From the NCBI RefSeq assembly GCF_005780185.1, contig NZ_VBUI01000011.1, positions 1 to 64,000 of the forward strand: a DNA stretch of 64,000 nucleotides, given 5' to 3'. This DNA is from Halomonas urmiana (GTDB lineage Bacteria; Pseudomonadota; Gammaproteobacteria; Pseudomonadales; Halomonadaceae). The notes beneath the pieces are model-generated. The model ran no database searches and was not told where the DNA came from. It was given only the letters and a program-made list of their open reading frames with translations. Positions within the stretch are counted from its first letter, which is position 1. The number at the start of each line of letters is the position of its first letter. A program made the position numbers and the translations under genes. Shown piece by piece: positions 34,668 to 44,816 of the stretch.

Positions 34668-35723
34668 ATGGCTCTTCGCATCGCCATCAACGGTTACGGC
34701 CGCATCGGCCAGTGCGTGCTGCGCGCCCTGATCGAGGGGGAGGCGGCACGCCACGACGGCCCGGCCCTGGAGGTCGTGGCGATCAACGAGCTCTCCGATC
34801 TCGCCACCATCGCCTACCTGACCCGCTACGACACCACCCACGGCCGTTTCCCCGGCAGCGTCGAGGTGGCGGGAGACAGGCTGGTGGTCAACGGCCAGCC
34901 CATCCGCGTGCTCTGCGAGCCCGACCCGACGCGGCTGCCCTGGGCCGAGCTCGGCATCGACCTGGTGCTGGAGTGCTCCGGCAGCTTCAAGGATCGCGCC
35001 ACCGCCGAGGCCCACCTGGTCTCCGGCGCCGGGCGGCTGCTGTTCTCGCAGCCTGCCGAGAGCGACGTCGACGCCACCATCGTCACCGGCATCAACGATG
35101 ACGACCTGACGGCCGCGTGCCGCATCGTCTCCGCGGCCTCCTGCACCACCAACTGCCTGGTGCCGGTGCTCACCGTGCTCGACGAGGCGCTGGGCATCGA
35201 GCATGGCGTCACCACCACCATCCACTCGGCGATGAACGACCAGCCGGTGATCGACGCCTACCACCAGACCGACCTGCGCCTGACCCGCTCGGCGATGCAC
35301 TCCATCGTGCCGGTCGACACGGGGCTGGCCCGCGGCATCAACCGCCTGATGCCCCATCTGGCCGGGCGCTTCGAGTGCCTGCACGTGCGGGTGCCGACGA
35401 TCAACGTCTCGACCATGGACCTGTCGATCTGCGTGCGCCGCGACACCTCGGCCCAGGCGGTCAACGCCCTGCTGCGCGAGGCGAGCCGCGGACGGCTCTC
35501 GGGTCTGCTCGGCTACACCGAGGAGCCGGTGGCCTCGGTCGACTTCAACCACGATCCGCGCTCCGGTATCGTGGACGCCACCCAGACCCGGGTGGCCGGC
35601 GGCCGCCTGATCAAGCTGCTGTGCTGGTTCGACAACGAGTGGGGCTTCGCCAGCCGCATGCTCGATGTCACCCGGCGGCTGGCGCGCCTTCCCCCGGCCC
35701 CGACCAGCTCCCCCGACAGATGA
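34668..35723 (+). CDS. epd: D-erythrose-4-phosphate dehydrogenase (GapA-like)
   Basis: This 351-residue GAPDH-fold enzyme has the Rossmann start INGYGRIGQ, the catalytic Cys in [10 protein letters not shown], and the Epd-type stretches [14 protein letters not shown] and [13 protein letters not shown]. Epd makes 4-phosphoerythronate for pyridoxal phosphate synthesis. The epd-pgk-fba order is the classical proteobacterial one and supports the name. A glycolytic or gluconeogenic GAPDH role is the alternative. Confidence 0.85.
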   Translation: MALRIAINGYGRIGQCVLRALIEGEAARHDGPALEVVAINELSDLATIAYLTRYDTTHGRFPGSVEVAGDRLVVNGQPIRVLCEPDPTRLPWAELGIDLVLECSGSFKDRATAEAHLVSGAGRLLFSQPAESDVDATIVTGINDDDLTAACRIVSAASCTTNCLVPVLTVLDEALGIEHGVTTTIHSAMNDQPVIDAYHQTDLRLTRSAMHSIVPVDTGLARGINRLMPHLAGRFECLHVRVPTINVSTMDLSICVRRDTSAQAVNALLREASRGRLSGLLGYTEEPVASVDFNHDPRSGIVDATQTRVAGGRLIKLLCWFDNEWGFASRMLDVTRRLARLPPAPTSSPDR

Positions 35724-35760
35724 CATCCCTTCGGCTTTTCCAGACGAGGAACCTGCTTCC

Positions 35761-36924
35761 ATGAACGTGCGCAAGATGACCGACCTCGACCTCAGCGGCC
35801 AGCGAGTGCTGATCCGTGAGGACCTGAACGTACCCGTCAAGCACGGCCAGGTGACCAGCGACGCCCGCCTGCGGGCCAGCCTGCCGACCATCCAGGCGGC
35901 GCTGGCGGCCGGTGCCCGGGTAATGCTGATGAGCCACCTGGGTCGCCCCACCGAGGGCGAGCCCGCCGAGGAGTTCTCGCTGGCCCCGGTGGCCGAGCAC
36001 CTGGGCGAGCTGCTGGGTCGTCCGGTGCGCCTGGTCGCGGACTATCTGGACGGCGAGGTCGAGGTGGCCGACGGCGAGGTGGTGCTGCTCGAGAACGTGC
36101 GCTTCAACCGCGGCGAGAAGAAAGATGACGAGGCCCTGGCCAAGCGCTACGCCGCGCTGTGCGACGTCTTCGTGATGGACGCCTTCGGCACCGCCCACCG
36201 CGCCCAGGCCTCCACCCACGGCGTGGCGCGCTTCGCGCCGACCGCCTGCGCCGGCCCACTGCTGGCCGCCGAGCTCGACGCCCTGGAGAAGGCACTGGCC
36301 ACGCCGAAGCGGCCGATGGCCGCGATCGTCGGCGGTTCTAAGGTCTCCACCAAGCTCGAGGTGCTCAACGCCCTCTCCGAGAAGTGCGACCAGCTGATCG
36401 TCGGCGGCGGCATCGCCAACACCTTCATCGCCGCGGCCGGCTACAACGTCGGCAAGTCGCTGCACGAGGCCGACCTGATCGGGGCGGCCAAGGCGCTGAT
36501 GGAGAAAGTCGAGATCCCGCTGCCCAGCGACGTGGTGGTGGCCACCGAGTTCTCCGAGCACGCCGAGGCGGTGGTCAAGCCCGTCGACCAGGTGAGCGAC
36601 GACGAGATGATCCTCGACATCGGCCCCGAGACCGCCGGGCGCCTGGGCGGCCTACTCAAGGACGCCGGCACCATCCTCTGGAACGGCCCAGTCGGCGTAT
36701 TCGAGATCGACCAGTTCGGCCACGGCACCGAGGCGCTGTCGCGGGCCATCGCCGAGAGCGACGGCTTTTCCATCGCCGGCGGCGGCGACACCCTGGCGGC
36801 CATCGACAAGTACGGCATCGAGTCACGGGTCTCCTACATCTCCACCGGCGGCGGCGCCTTCCTCGAGTACGTGGAAGGCAAGACCCTGCCCGCGGTGGCC
36901 GCCCTGGAAGACGCCGCCCGCTGA
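35761..36924 (+). CDS. pgk: Phosphoglycerate kinase
   Basis: This 387-residue two-domain kinase interconverts 1,3-bisphosphoglycerate and 3-phosphoglycerate. Visible motifs are [29 protein letters not shown] and the C-terminal nucleotide-site GGGDTLAA. The ATG at 35761 follows a GAGGAAC leader. It is 37 bases after epd and 73 before the class II aldolase gene, a likely operon. Confidence 0.96.
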   Translation: MNVRKMTDLDLSGQRVLIREDLNVPVKHGQVTSDARLRASLPTIQAALAAGARVMLMSHLGRPTEGEPAEEFSLAPVAEHLGELLGRPVRLVADYLDGEVEVADGEVVLLENVRFNRGEKKDDEALAKRYAALCDVFVMDAFGTAHRAQASTHGVARFAPTACAGPLLAAELDALEKALATPKRPMAAIVGGSKVSTKLEVLNALSEKCDQLIVGGGIANTFIAAAGYNVGKSLHEADLIGAAKALMEKVEIPLPSDVVVATEFSEHAEAVVKPVDQVSDDEMILDIGPETAGRLGGLLKDAGTILWNGPVGVFEIDQFGHGTEALSRAIAESDGFSIAGGGDTLAAIDKYGIESRVSYISTGGGAFLEYVEGKTLPAVAALEDAAR

Positions 36925-36997
36925 GGCGCCGATACCCGCTATCCGGCGCGGCCCCAGCCGCCGCGCCGTCACGACCCGACAGACAACAGGAGCCTCC

Positions 36998-38062
36998 ATG
37001 GCACTGATCAGCATGCGCCAGATGCTGGACCACGCCGCCGAATACGGCTACGGCGTGCCGGCCTTCAACGTCAACAACCTCGAGCAGATGCGCGCCATCA
37101 TGGAAGCCGCCGACGAGACCGACTCGCCGGTGATCGTCCAGGCCTCCGCCGGGGCCCGCAAGTACGCCGGCGCGCCCTTCCTGCGCCACCTGATCCTGGC
37201 CGCCGTCGAGGAGTTCCCGCACATCCCGGTGGTCATGCACCAGGACCACGGCACCAGCCCCGCGGTCTGCCAGCGCTCCATCCAGCTGGGCTTCTCCTCG
37301 GTGATGATGGACGGCTCGCTCAAGGAAGACGGCAAGACCCCGGCCGACTACGCCTACAACGTCGACGTCACCCGTCGCACCGTCGAGATGGCGCACGCCT
37401 GCGGCGTCTCCGTGGAGGGTGAGCTCGGCTGCCTGGGCAGCCTCGAGACCGGCATGGCCGGCGAGGAAGACGGCGTGGGCGCCGAGGGCAAGCTCGACAT
37501 GGAGCAGCTGCTCACCGACCCGGAAGAGGCCGCCGAGTTCGTCAAGGCGACTCACGTGGACGCCCTGGCCATCGCCATCGGCACCAGCCACGGCGCCTAC
37601 AAGTTCACCCAGCCGCCCACCGGCGACACCCTCTCCATCCGGCGCATCAAGGAGATCCACGCCCGTATCCCCGAGACTCACCTGGTGATGCACGGCTCCT
37701 CCTCGGTGCCCCAGGAGTGGCTGGCGATCATCAACGAGTTCGGCGGCGCCATCCCCGAGACCTACGGCGTGCCGGTCGAGGAGATCGTCGAGGGCATCAA
37801 GCACGGCGTGCGCAAGGTCAACGTCGACACCGACCTGCGCCTGGCCTCCACCGGGGCGGTGCGCCGCTTCCTGGCCGAGAACCCGGCCGAGTTCGACCCG
37901 CGCAAGTTCCTCAAGGCCTCCACGGCCGCCATGAAGGCGATCTGCAAGGCGCGTTACGAGGCCTTCGGCACCGCCGGCAATGCCTCGAAGATCACGCCGA
38001 TCAATCTCGAGGAGATGTTCCTGCGCTACGAGCGCGGCGAGCTCGACCCGAAGGTTCAGTGA
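36998..38062 (+). CDS. fba: Class II fructose-bisphosphate aldolase
   Basis: This 354-residue zinc-dependent aldolase carries ligands in [17 protein letters not shown] and the His of MHGSSSVP, and ends with [10 protein letters not shown]. Its length and internal insertions resemble the Calvin-cycle-like subtype found in many proteobacteria. An AACAGGAGCC leader precedes the ATG. It ends the epd-pgk-fba group and is followed by a terminator. Confidence 0.95.
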   Translation: MALISMRQMLDHAAEYGYGVPAFNVNNLEQMRAIMEAADETDSPVIVQASAGARKYAGAPFLRHLILAAVEEFPHIPVVMHQDHGTSPAVCQRSIQLGFSSVMMDGSLKEDGKTPADYAYNVDVTRRTVEMAHACGVSVEGELGCLGSLETGMAGEEDGVGAEGKLDMEQLLTDPEEAAEFVKATHVDALAIAIGTSHGAYKFTQPPTGDTLSIRRIKEIHARIPETHLVMHGSSSVPQEWLAIINEFGGAIPETYGVPVEEIVEGIKHGVRKVNVDTDLRLASTGAVRRFLAENPAEFDPRKFLKASTAAMKAICKARYEAFGTAGNASKITPINLEEMFLRYERGELDPKVQ

Positions 38063-38097
38063 TCGCCTGCCGACCAACCGGCGGATCACGATTCACA

Positions 38098-38128
38098 CGA
38101 GAGGGCGGCCCCAGGGGTCGCCCTCTCG
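38098..38128 (+). terminator. Terminator after fba
   Basis: CGAGAGGGCG pairs with CGCCCTCTCG around an inner GCCCCAGGGG hairpin. There is no long T-run. Confidence 0.7.
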
Positions 38129-38227
38129 CGTCTGGGCCCTTACCCTCGAACGACCGAGTCTCCCTTCGCTCCAGGAGCCGACCATGGATGGACCCGATCG
38201 CACTCCCTGCCCGCGAGGAGCTCGGCG

Positions 38228-39256
38228 ATGCTGAACGACCTGTCCCTGACCACGGCCTTCGCGCTATTCGCCGGCTGCGCCCTGGTGATCGGCGTGGTGG
38301 GCACCCGGCTGACCGGCATCGTCGACGACCTGGCCGATCGCACCGGCCTCGGCGAGGCCATCGCCGGTGCCGTGCTACTGGGCATGGCCACCTCGCTGTC
38401 GGGACTGATGGTGTCGGTCTCGGCGGCACTGGCCGACCGCCCGACCCTGGCGATGAGCAATGCCTTGGGCGGCATCGCCGTGCAGACGCTGTTCCTGACC
38501 ATTGCCGACATTACCTACCGGCGCGCCAACCTGGAACACGCCGCCGCCTCGCTCGGCAACCTGATGCAGGGGGGCCTTCTGCTGTGCCTGCTGTCGCTGG
38601 TGCTGGTCGGTCGCTTCGCCCCCGCCTGGACCCTGTGGCAGGTGCACCCCGTCACCCCGCTGCTGCTGCTCGGCTACCTGTTCGGCCTACGCCTAGTGGA
38701 TCGCAGCCGCGACAACCCCATGTGGCGTCCGGCCCAGACCCGGGAGACCCAGGCGGACATGCCAGACGAACAGGCCATGAGGCGTTCGGCGACGCGCCTG
38801 TGGCTCTCCTTCATCGCCCTGGCGGCGCTGCTCGGCCTCAGCGGCTGGCTGCTGGAGCGCTGTGCCGCGGTAATCGCCGAGCAGACCGGTCTCGGGCAGT
38901 CGGTGGTGGGGGCGCTGATGACGGCGGTGGTGACCTCGCTACCGGAGCTGGTGACCACGGTGGCCGCGGTACGGCGCGGCGCCCTGACCCTGGCCGTGGC
39001 TGTTATCATCGGCGGCAACGCCTTCGATACCCTGTTCGTCGCGGCTGCGGACATCGCCTATCGCGGCGGCTCGGTCTACCACGCCATTCCCGACCCCGTC
39101 TTGCTGTGGGTCGCGCTATCCATGCTGATGACCGGCATCCTGCTGGTCGGGATGCTCCACCGCCAACGCCAGGGCCCGGCACATATCGGCTTCGAGAGCG
39201 TCGGCATCATCGCCTGCTACCTCGCAGGGGCGCTTATCCTATTGCTGGCCCCTTGA
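38228..39256 (+). CDS. Sodium/calcium exchanger-like (CaCA) membrane protein
   Basis: This 342-residue protein has about ten transmembrane helices in two homologous halves, each with a CaCA alpha-repeat-like stretch: [16 protein letters not shown] and [20 protein letters not shown], the second followed by [10 protein letters not shown]. This fits YrbG-like Ca2+ or Na+ exchangers. The acidic residue of the first repeat is replaced by Ser/Gly (TSLSGL in place of TSLPEL), so coupling may differ from typical members. GAGGAG precedes the ATG. Confidence 0.78.
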   Translation: MLNDLSLTTAFALFAGCALVIGVVGTRLTGIVDDLADRTGLGEAIAGAVLLGMATSLSGLMVSVSAALADRPTLAMSNALGGIAVQTLFLTIADITYRRANLEHAAASLGNLMQGGLLLCLLSLVLVGRFAPAWTLWQVHPVTPLLLLGYLFGLRLVDRSRDNPMWRPAQTRETQADMPDEQAMRRSATRLWLSFIALAALLGLSGWLLERCAAVIAEQTGLGQSVVGALMTAVVTSLPELVTTVAAVRRGALTLAVAVIIGGNAFDTLFVAAADIAYRGGSVYHAIPDPVLLWVALSMLMTGILLVGMLHRQRQGPAHIGFESVGIIACYLAGALILLLAP

Positions 39257-39280
39257 GGCTCAGGGTCCCGGTCGACGCGC

Positions 39281-41020
39281 TCACGGCGACGCCCGATGGC
39301 CACGACGCCGGCGGCGCGCTTCGAGCCAGGCGAACAGATAGCCACGCGGCGCATCGACGCCGGTGACGACATAGCCAAGCGTGTAGGGATTATGGAGGGT
39401 CGCCCGGATCATCGACTCCGACCAGGGGGTGCCGCAGAAGAGGACCTCGTCGCCGACGCCGAGCACAAAGGCCTGGTCCGGCAACATGATCGACTCCCCA
39501 TCCCGGTGAACGGCGAGCGCTTCACACGGCAGTCGTGCCGGATACGCACGCGCATCGCAGCACAGCGGGCCCAGGGTCACGCTCCCGCCGTCCTCCAGAT
39601 AGTCGGTCACCGCCGGCGCGTCGCTCGGGACCAGCCGGATCGACCACAGGTGGGGAGGCTCATCACCCACGGCCGCCTTGAGACGGGCCACCAGGGCCGT
39701 GGTCTGGGCCGGTTCTCGCTGCGCGAGCCAGTCGATCAGCTCCTGAACGAGGGGCGAGATCAAGAGCTTCAGGATCCGGCGCGCCGTGGTCAGGCTGTGC
39801 TGAAGGACCAGGTCGGCTCGGGCGGCATCGAACGCGGCCTGATTCTCATGGCTGTTCTGGCGCACGATGCGAAATGCCTGGGGATTGAGCTCCGTGACCG
39901 AAAGCAGCGTATTGAGATTGTCGGCATCGCGATTCGTCGCGGCGATGACCCCGGCGGCGTCTTCGATCGCCGCGCTCGACAGGGCCGCATGATCGGCGTG
40001 CGCCCTGACGATAACCGTCTCCTCTCCGGCCAGGTTGGCGTCCGCCTCGGGGTCGATGATGCACACATCGACACCGTGGGCCTGGAGATAGCGATGGATG
40101 CAGTGTCCCATCCGTCCGTACCCGCACAGGATCCAATTGCCCCGCGGCACCTGTACCGGTACGCCGAGTTCGACGCCACGTACGCCTACGAACCACGCAT
40201 TCAGGTTGTGAAGCTCGGGGCGTGCGATCGCCCGAGAGAGGAGCTGGGCGAAGATCTCGAATGGATCGACGACCGTGACATTGTCCAGTGCCCGCAGATT
40301 CGCCTCGTGGCGCGCCGAGGTCGAACGACAGATGACCCGCAGCCGCGGGTTGAGGTGGCGCGCCATCACCGCGACCTTGAGGTTGACGTCGTCATTGTTG
40401 GTCAGGGCGATCAGGGCCCGGCATGCCGGGTGCTCCACCCCCGCGGCCAGCAGGTGTTTCGGCACACTGGCGTCCGCGTGGAGGCCCGGCATCGGAACCG
40501 TATAGTCGCGCACGCCCAGGGCCTTGATGCGTTCCGGGTCGGCATCGAGTATCACCGCACGCATCCGGTGATCACTCAAGCCCCGAGCCAGCAGGCTGCC
40601 GGCATCGCCGAACCCGCAGAGGATGAAGAAGGGAGCCGGGTTGCTCTTGACCTTGCGGGCGAACCGAAACCCATCCATGGCCTGGATGAAATGGGGATTC
40701 TGCACCAGGTGAATCAGCGAGCCGATCGCATAGAACCACGCAATGACGCCGGTATAGAGGCAGAAGATCGTCCACAGACGCTGCTCTTCGCTGAAGCCGT
40801 TCGGCAGTTCGCCGAACCCGGTCGTGGTCGCCGTGTAGGTGAAGAAATAGAACGCATGGAAGAGATTCATGTGGGTCGTCTCGCCCTCGACGACCCGGCC
40901 CGGCATCAGGGCCATGCCCATGATGCCCACCGAATAGACGAACAGCAGCACGAACAGCGGCCGGCGCATGTAGCGCAGGACGATCATCGCCACACGGTCG
41001 AGATCGGAGGTCTGCGTCAC
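39281..41020 (-). CDS. Potassium channel protein with two TrkA-N domains
   Basis: This 579-residue protein begins with a two-helix ion-channel module (residues about 20-105) whose filter reads TATTTGFGE, a variant of the K+ channel TVGYG. Two regulator-of-K+-conductance type Rossmann domains follow, with FILCGFGDAGSLLARGL near residue 132 and WILCGYGRMGHCIHRYL near 296, and a C-terminal TrkA-C-like region. It is likely a gated K+ channel. It lies 64 bases after the DUF6394 gene on the same strand. Confidence 0.85.
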   Translation of the reverse strand: MTQTSDLDRVAMIVLRYMRRPLFVLLFVYSVGIMGMALMPGRVVEGETTHMNLFHAFYFFTYTATTTGFGELPNGFSEEQRLWTIFCLYTGVIAWFYAIGSLIHLVQNPHFIQAMDGFRFARKVKSNPAPFFILCGFGDAGSLLARGLSDHRMRAVILDADPERIKALGVRDYTVPMPGLHADASVPKHLLAAGVEHPACRALIALTNNDDVNLKVAVMARHLNPRLRVICRSTSARHEANLRALDNVTVVDPFEIFAQLLSRAIARPELHNLNAWFVGVRGVELGVPVQVPRGNWILCGYGRMGHCIHRYLQAHGVDVCIIDPEADANLAGEETVIVRAHADHAALSSAAIEDAAGVIAATNRDADNLNTLLSVTELNPQAFRIVRQNSHENQAAFDAARADLVLQHSLTTARRILKLLISPLVQELIDWLAQREPAQTTALVARLKAAVGDEPPHLWSIRLVPSDAPAVTDYLEDGGSVTLGPLCCDARAYPARLPCEALAVHRDGESIMLPDQAFVLGVGDEVLFCGTPWSESMIRATLHNPYTLGYVVTGVDAPRGYLFAWLEARRRRRGHRASP

Positions 41021-41084
41021 GGGTTAACCCCTCCCTCTGCCTGTCCCGGATTACGGCTGCCGCGCCGGCGTCACCCACGCGACA

Positions 41085-41468
41085 TCAGCGCCGCGAGAGC
41101 AGCGTATCGCCGACCAGGATCACCGTCGCGATGATGTTCGCGACCAGCGCCCCCATGGCAATTGAGACGATATCGGCCATCTCGTCCGGTCCCGGGCCGC
41201 CCCCGCTATCGGGATCGGCAATGATCCAGACGATACGCGCCGTGATCAGCAGCAAGCCGGCCACCAGGCCGGACGCCAGCAGCAACGCCCCGGTCTGGGA
41301 GCGATCCCCCAGTTTCAGGCCGATGGCGACCAGGTTGACGATGATGGTGAAGGTGAGGATCCAGACATTATGGTGGGCGGCCGTCTCGACCCCCCCCGCC
41401 ACGAAGGCGGCATTGAGGCTCAGGGTAAGGATGACGAAGAAACCGAAGACGACGCGTTCGAGGTTCAT
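41085..41468 (-). CDS. Small membrane protein of the DUF6394 type
   Basis: This 127-residue protein has four hydrophobic helices and starts MNLERVVFGFFVILTLSLNA. The function is unknown. It is placed directly upstream of the K+ channel gene on the same strand, which suggests a partner role in ion transport. The DUF assignment is from recall and should be checked. Confidence 0.7.
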   Translation of the reverse strand: MNLERVVFGFFVILTLSLNAAFVAGGVETAAHHNVWILTFTIIVNLVAIGLKLGDRSQTGALLLASGLVAGLLLITARIVWIIADPDSGGGPGPDEMADIVSIAMGALVANIIATVILVGDTLLSRR

Positions 41469-41661
41469 GAGCCTGCTCCTGGCCGGGGCGCGCCGTCAGT
41501 ATAGGCATGAGTGCTCATATACCGCGACCACCACCGGCCGGCCACCGACATTCAAGAACACTGTTCACAAAATGCGGGAACTGGGCTTTACTATTGGGCA
41601 GGACGTCCCGATATCTGTAACAATGACGTTATAACTTTATGATTCCCTATGAGGCCCGGTG

Positions 41662-42345
41662 ATGGCACGCCCCCTCTGCCTGCTCTTCGATTGTGACGGC
41701 ACCCTGGTCGACAGCGAACCGCTGCTCGCCGACGAGATGTCTTCGAGCCTCACCGAGGCCGGCCTGCCGTTTCGCACCAGCGACTACATGGGAGAGTTTC
41801 GCGGGGCCCGTTTTCGCCGCATCGTCGCCGCGCTGGAGCAGCGTTACGGCAGCGTCGACCCCGAGCGGCTCGACACCCTCGAGTGCCGCATGCGCGCCAA
41901 CCTCAACCGGCGCCTGGCCAGCGAGCTGATCGCCATCGATGGCGCCGCCGAGGCGCTGGCTGCCTTGAGCGGCCACCCCATGGGCGTGGTCTCCAACGGC
42001 CCGGAGAACAAGATCCGCACCTCGCTCGACGCCACCGGCCTCGCCGCGATGTTCGGCGATCGCCTGTTCAGCGCCTACACCGCCCAGTGCTGGAAGCCCG
42101 ACCCCTGCCTCTTCCACCATGCGGCGAGCCTGATGGGCTTCGCCTCAGAAGAGTGCGTGGTCATCGACGATGCGCTGGTCGGCGTGCGGGGCGCCCTGGC
42201 GGCCGGCATGACGGTGATCCATCTCAACCGTTTCCCCGACGTCGAGCAGACCCCCGAAGGGGCGATCATGATCAGCAACATGTACCAGCTGCCCACGGTC
42301 ATCGCCCATCTGGAAACGAGCCGCGCCCTGGCCGCCCACGCCTGA
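41662..42345 (+). CDS. HAD-superfamily phosphatase (YieH-like)
   Basis: This 227-residue HAD subfamily IA hydrolase has motif I DCDGTLVDSE, a helical cap, motif II VSNGP, motif III Lys in CWKPDP and motif IV VIDDALVGVRG. The closest recognisable type is YieH, a 6-phosphogluconate phosphatase, but the substrate is not determined. A GTG directly precedes the ATG; the ATG at 41662 is chosen. Confidence 0.82.
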   Translation: MARPLCLLFDCDGTLVDSEPLLADEMSSSLTEAGLPFRTSDYMGEFRGARFRRIVAALEQRYGSVDPERLDTLECRMRANLNRRLASELIAIDGAAEALAALSGHPMGVVSNGPENKIRTSLDATGLAAMFGDRLFSAYTAQCWKPDPCLFHHAASLMGFASEECVVIDDALVGVRGALAAGMTVIHLNRFPDVEQTPEGAIMISNMYQLPTVIAHLETSRALAAHA

Positions 42346-42528
42346 TCGGCACGCCCGATAGTCACCCTCTCTCCACAGCGCCGGTTTCTCCCTCCCCCTG
42401 TTCACCGCTGCTATCCACGGCCCGCCCGTCCACCAGGTCTCACCGGCGGCGGTGACAAGCCTGGCGGATGCAGCCCGCCGCCGGGATGGCTATCATCGCA
42501 GCGACATACGACAGCGCGAGGAGGCCCC

Positions 42529-42903
42529 ATGGCATCCCTGAAGGAGCAGCTCGGCGGGCTGGTCTATTCCACCGAACACGGCGATACCTGCCCGGAGTGC
42601 CGCCGCCCCCGGGCCGAGTGCGCCTGTGCCGAGCAGGCCGAACAGCGGCGCCTGGCCGAGCTCGACGGCACGGTGCGCATCCGCCGCGAGACCAGCGGCC
42701 GCAAGGGCAAGGGCGTGACCACCCTGGAGGGCATCCCGCTGCCCGCCGACGAGCTCAAGACCCTGGCCAAGGCGCTCAAGAAACGTTGCGGCACGGGCGG
42801 CGCCGTCAAGGAGGGCGTCATCGAGATCCAGGGCGACCAGCGCGAGGTGCTCAAGGCCGAGCTCGAGCAGCGCGGCTACCGGGTCAAGCTGGCCGGCGGG
42901 TGA
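42529..42903 (+). CDS. yciH: SUI1/eIF1-like translation factor YciH
   Basis: This 124-residue protein has a C-terminal SUI1 domain (RETSGRKGKGVTTLEG to GYRVKLAGG), matching YciH, a bacterial relative of eIF1. Its N-terminal arm carries a small cysteine cluster, CPECRRPRAECAC, absent from E. coli YciH and likely to bind zinc. The gene ends inside the convergent sirtuin gene (20-base overlap). Confidence 0.9.
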   Translation: MASLKEQLGGLVYSTEHGDTCPECRRPRAECACAEQAEQRRLAELDGTVRIRRETSGRKGKGVTTLEGIPLPADELKTLAKALKKRCGTGGAVKEGVIEIQGDQREVLKAELEQRGYRVKLAGG

Positions 42904-43765
42904 GCGAGGAGCGCGGGTCGGCGTCCAGCGCCTCGCAGAGCCTCACCAGAGCGTCGGCGGAGGCCTGCACCTTGAGGGCATAGAGATCGTCGGCGCGGGT
43001 CCGGCCCAGGTTGAGGCAGGCGATGGGCCGCCCCGCCTTGGCCGCGGCCCGGGCGAAACGGAACCCGGAAAAGACCATCAGCGACGACCCCACCACCAGC
43101 AGGGCATCGCTCTCGCCCAGCAGGTCGAAGGCGGCCTCCACGGTGGCGCGCGGCACGCTGTCGCCGAAGAACACCACGTCGGGCTTGTAGATGCCATCTC
43201 CGCAGCGCGTGCAGCCGGGCACCCGGAAATCGGCGAAGTCGGCCTCGAGATCGGCGTCGCCGTCGGGGCCCGCCCGGGCGCCGACCTCTCGCCAGTGGGG
43301 GTTGCGCTCGGTCAGCTCCGCGTGCAGGTCGTGGCGCATGCGCCGCGCGCCGCAGCCCATGCAGCGCACCCGATCGGCGCGGCCGTGCAGGTCGATCACC
43401 CGCCGCGAGCCGGCCCGCTGGTGCAGGCCGTCGACGTTCTGGGTGATCACGCCGTTAACGTGGCCCAGCGCCTCGAGCCGGGCCAACGCCGCATGGGCAA
43501 CGTTGGGCGTGGCCTCCTGCAGGGTGCGAAAGCCGATCAGCGCCCGCGCCCAGTAGCGCTGGCGAGCCGCGTGGCTACCCATGAACGCCTGGTGCTGCAT
43601 CGGCGGCGGGCGCTTCCAGTCGCCCTGATCGTCGCGGTAGTCGGGGATGCCGCTGGCCGTGCTGATGCCGGCGCCCGTGAGAACGGCCAGCCGTGGATGC
43701 CGGCGGACGAAGGCCGCCAGGGCCTCCAGGTCATGGTCGTTGCCTGCCACGCTGCGGTGTCTCAC
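42884..43765 (-). CDS. Sir2-family NAD-dependent deacylase
   Basis: This 293-residue sirtuin has TGAGISTASGIPDYR, the NAD-site TQNVDGLHQRAG, the catalytic His in DLHGRADRVRC and a four-Cys zinc module (CMGCGARR ... CTRCGDG). It resembles the longer class II/SIRT4-like bacterial sirtuins. The start is taken as GTG at 43765 because a GAGGAGG sits 5 bases before it; an upstream in-frame ATG at 43819 has no comparable site. Confidence 0.85.
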   Translation of the reverse strand: MRHRSVAGNDHDLEALAAFVRRHPRLAVLTGAGISTASGIPDYRDDQGDWKRPPPMQHQAFMGSHAARQRYWARALIGFRTLQEATPNVAHAALARLEALGHVNGVITQNVDGLHQRAGSRRVIDLHGRADRVRCMGCGARRMRHDLHAELTERNPHWREVGARAGPDGDADLEADFADFRVPGCTRCGDGIYKPDVVFFGDSVPRATVEAAFDLLGESDALLVVGSSLMVFSGFRFARAAAKAGRPIACLNLGRTRADDLYALKVQASADALVRLCEALDADPRSSLTRRPA

Positions 43766-43878
43766 GCCTGCCTCCTCGCGGCTACGTCTCGTGCCTCGCC
43801 GATCATGACGAATGAGCATGGCCCCCCTGGGGGCAGGTTGTCTAGAATGGAGCCTCTCCCTCAGGGCAAGGACTCCCG

Positions 43879-44778
43879 ATGGCCTGGCTGGAATACCTGC
43901 TGCCGCTGATCTTCCTGTTTCCGCTGGCGGCCACCGCCGTCATCGTGCTGGCGCTGCGCAACCTGCACGATGCCCGGGTGCACTCGCCCTTCGACGCCCA
44001 TCCGCTGCGCGAGCCCGGCCAGAACCTGCGCGACCACCTCGATCGCGCCTTCGCCGGCCTGTTCCTCGACGGCGCCCTGGGGCCCATCGTCACCCTGGCG
44101 CCGCTAGTCTACGGCATGGGCCGCATGCTCTTCGCCAGCGAGCAGAACTGGATCGAGTGGGCGCTCTACGGCGCCCTGAGCACCCTGCTGGTGCTGGTGT
44201 TCTGCTTCCTGCTGATTCGCGATTTCCAGCGCATCCGCCGGCTCAAGCTGGGGCTCGCCTGCGAGCTCGCCGTGGGCCAGGAGCTCGAGCGGTTGATCCG
44301 CCCCGAGGGGCATCCCTACTTCGTGTTCCACGACGTGCCGGGCGACGGCCGGTCCCTCGATCACGTGGCGGTCACCCCCCACGGCATCTTCGTGGTCGAG
44401 ACTCGCGCCCGCCCGCCGGCGCTCTCGCCCGGCGGCCAGGAGGACAACCGCGTCGTCGTCGAGGCCGAGCGGCTGCGCTTCCCCGGCTGGAGCGAGCGCC
44501 TGCCAATGCACAAGACGCGCGAGGCCGCGCGCTGGCTGGCGACATGGCTGGAGCGCCAGGTGGGCGAGGCGGTACCGGTCAAGGGCGTGCTGGCGCTGCC
44601 CGGTTGGCGGGTCGAGGAGGAGGGCGCGACGGATGACCTGCTGGTGGTCAACGGCGAGGACCTGGCGCGACGCCTCAGTGAGAGTTCACAGGGCGAGCTC
44701 GACACCGCCCTGCACGACGCCGCCATCGTCGCCCTGCGCCAGCGCGCCAGCCTAGTGTGTCCGCCGCCCGCGGCCTGA
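43879..44778 (+). CDS. Membrane-anchored NERD-domain protein
   Basis: This 299-residue protein has an N-terminal membrane segment (residues 4-25), two further helices around residues 70-115, and a cytoplasmic nuclease-related (NERD) domain from about residue 130. The domain shows YFVFHDVP, SLDHVAVTPHGIFVVET and a later VLALPGW. The acidic/basic residues DHV...VET fit the NERD active-site pattern. The function is unknown. TAGAAT lies 30 bases before the start. Confidence 0.75.
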   Translation: MAWLEYLLPLIFLFPLAATAVIVLALRNLHDARVHSPFDAHPLREPGQNLRDHLDRAFAGLFLDGALGPIVTLAPLVYGMGRMLFASEQNWIEWALYGALSTLLVLVFCFLLIRDFQRIRRLKLGLACELAVGQELERLIRPEGHPYFVFHDVPGDGRSLDHVAVTPHGIFVVETRARPPALSPGGQEDNRVVVEAERLRFPGWSERLPMHKTREAARWLATWLERQVGEAVPVKGVLALPGWRVEEEGATDDLLVVNGEDLARRLSESSQGELDTALHDAAIVALRQRASLVCPPPAA

Positions 44779-44816
44779 GCCCCTCACGGCTCTCCGATTC
44801 ACTGAAGGTCGCCCTG

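Noticed and set aside
41469-41661. Promoter or small gene between DUF6394 and the HAD gene
   Set aside because: AT-rich words such as TTATAA are present but no pair of boxes at proper spacing, and no supported short frame, could be identified.
43821-43834. GCCCCCCTGGGGGC palindrome before the NERD gene as an operator
   Set aside because: It is a simple GC palindrome that could equally be a terminator stem for neither gene; there is no regulator or second site to support a role.
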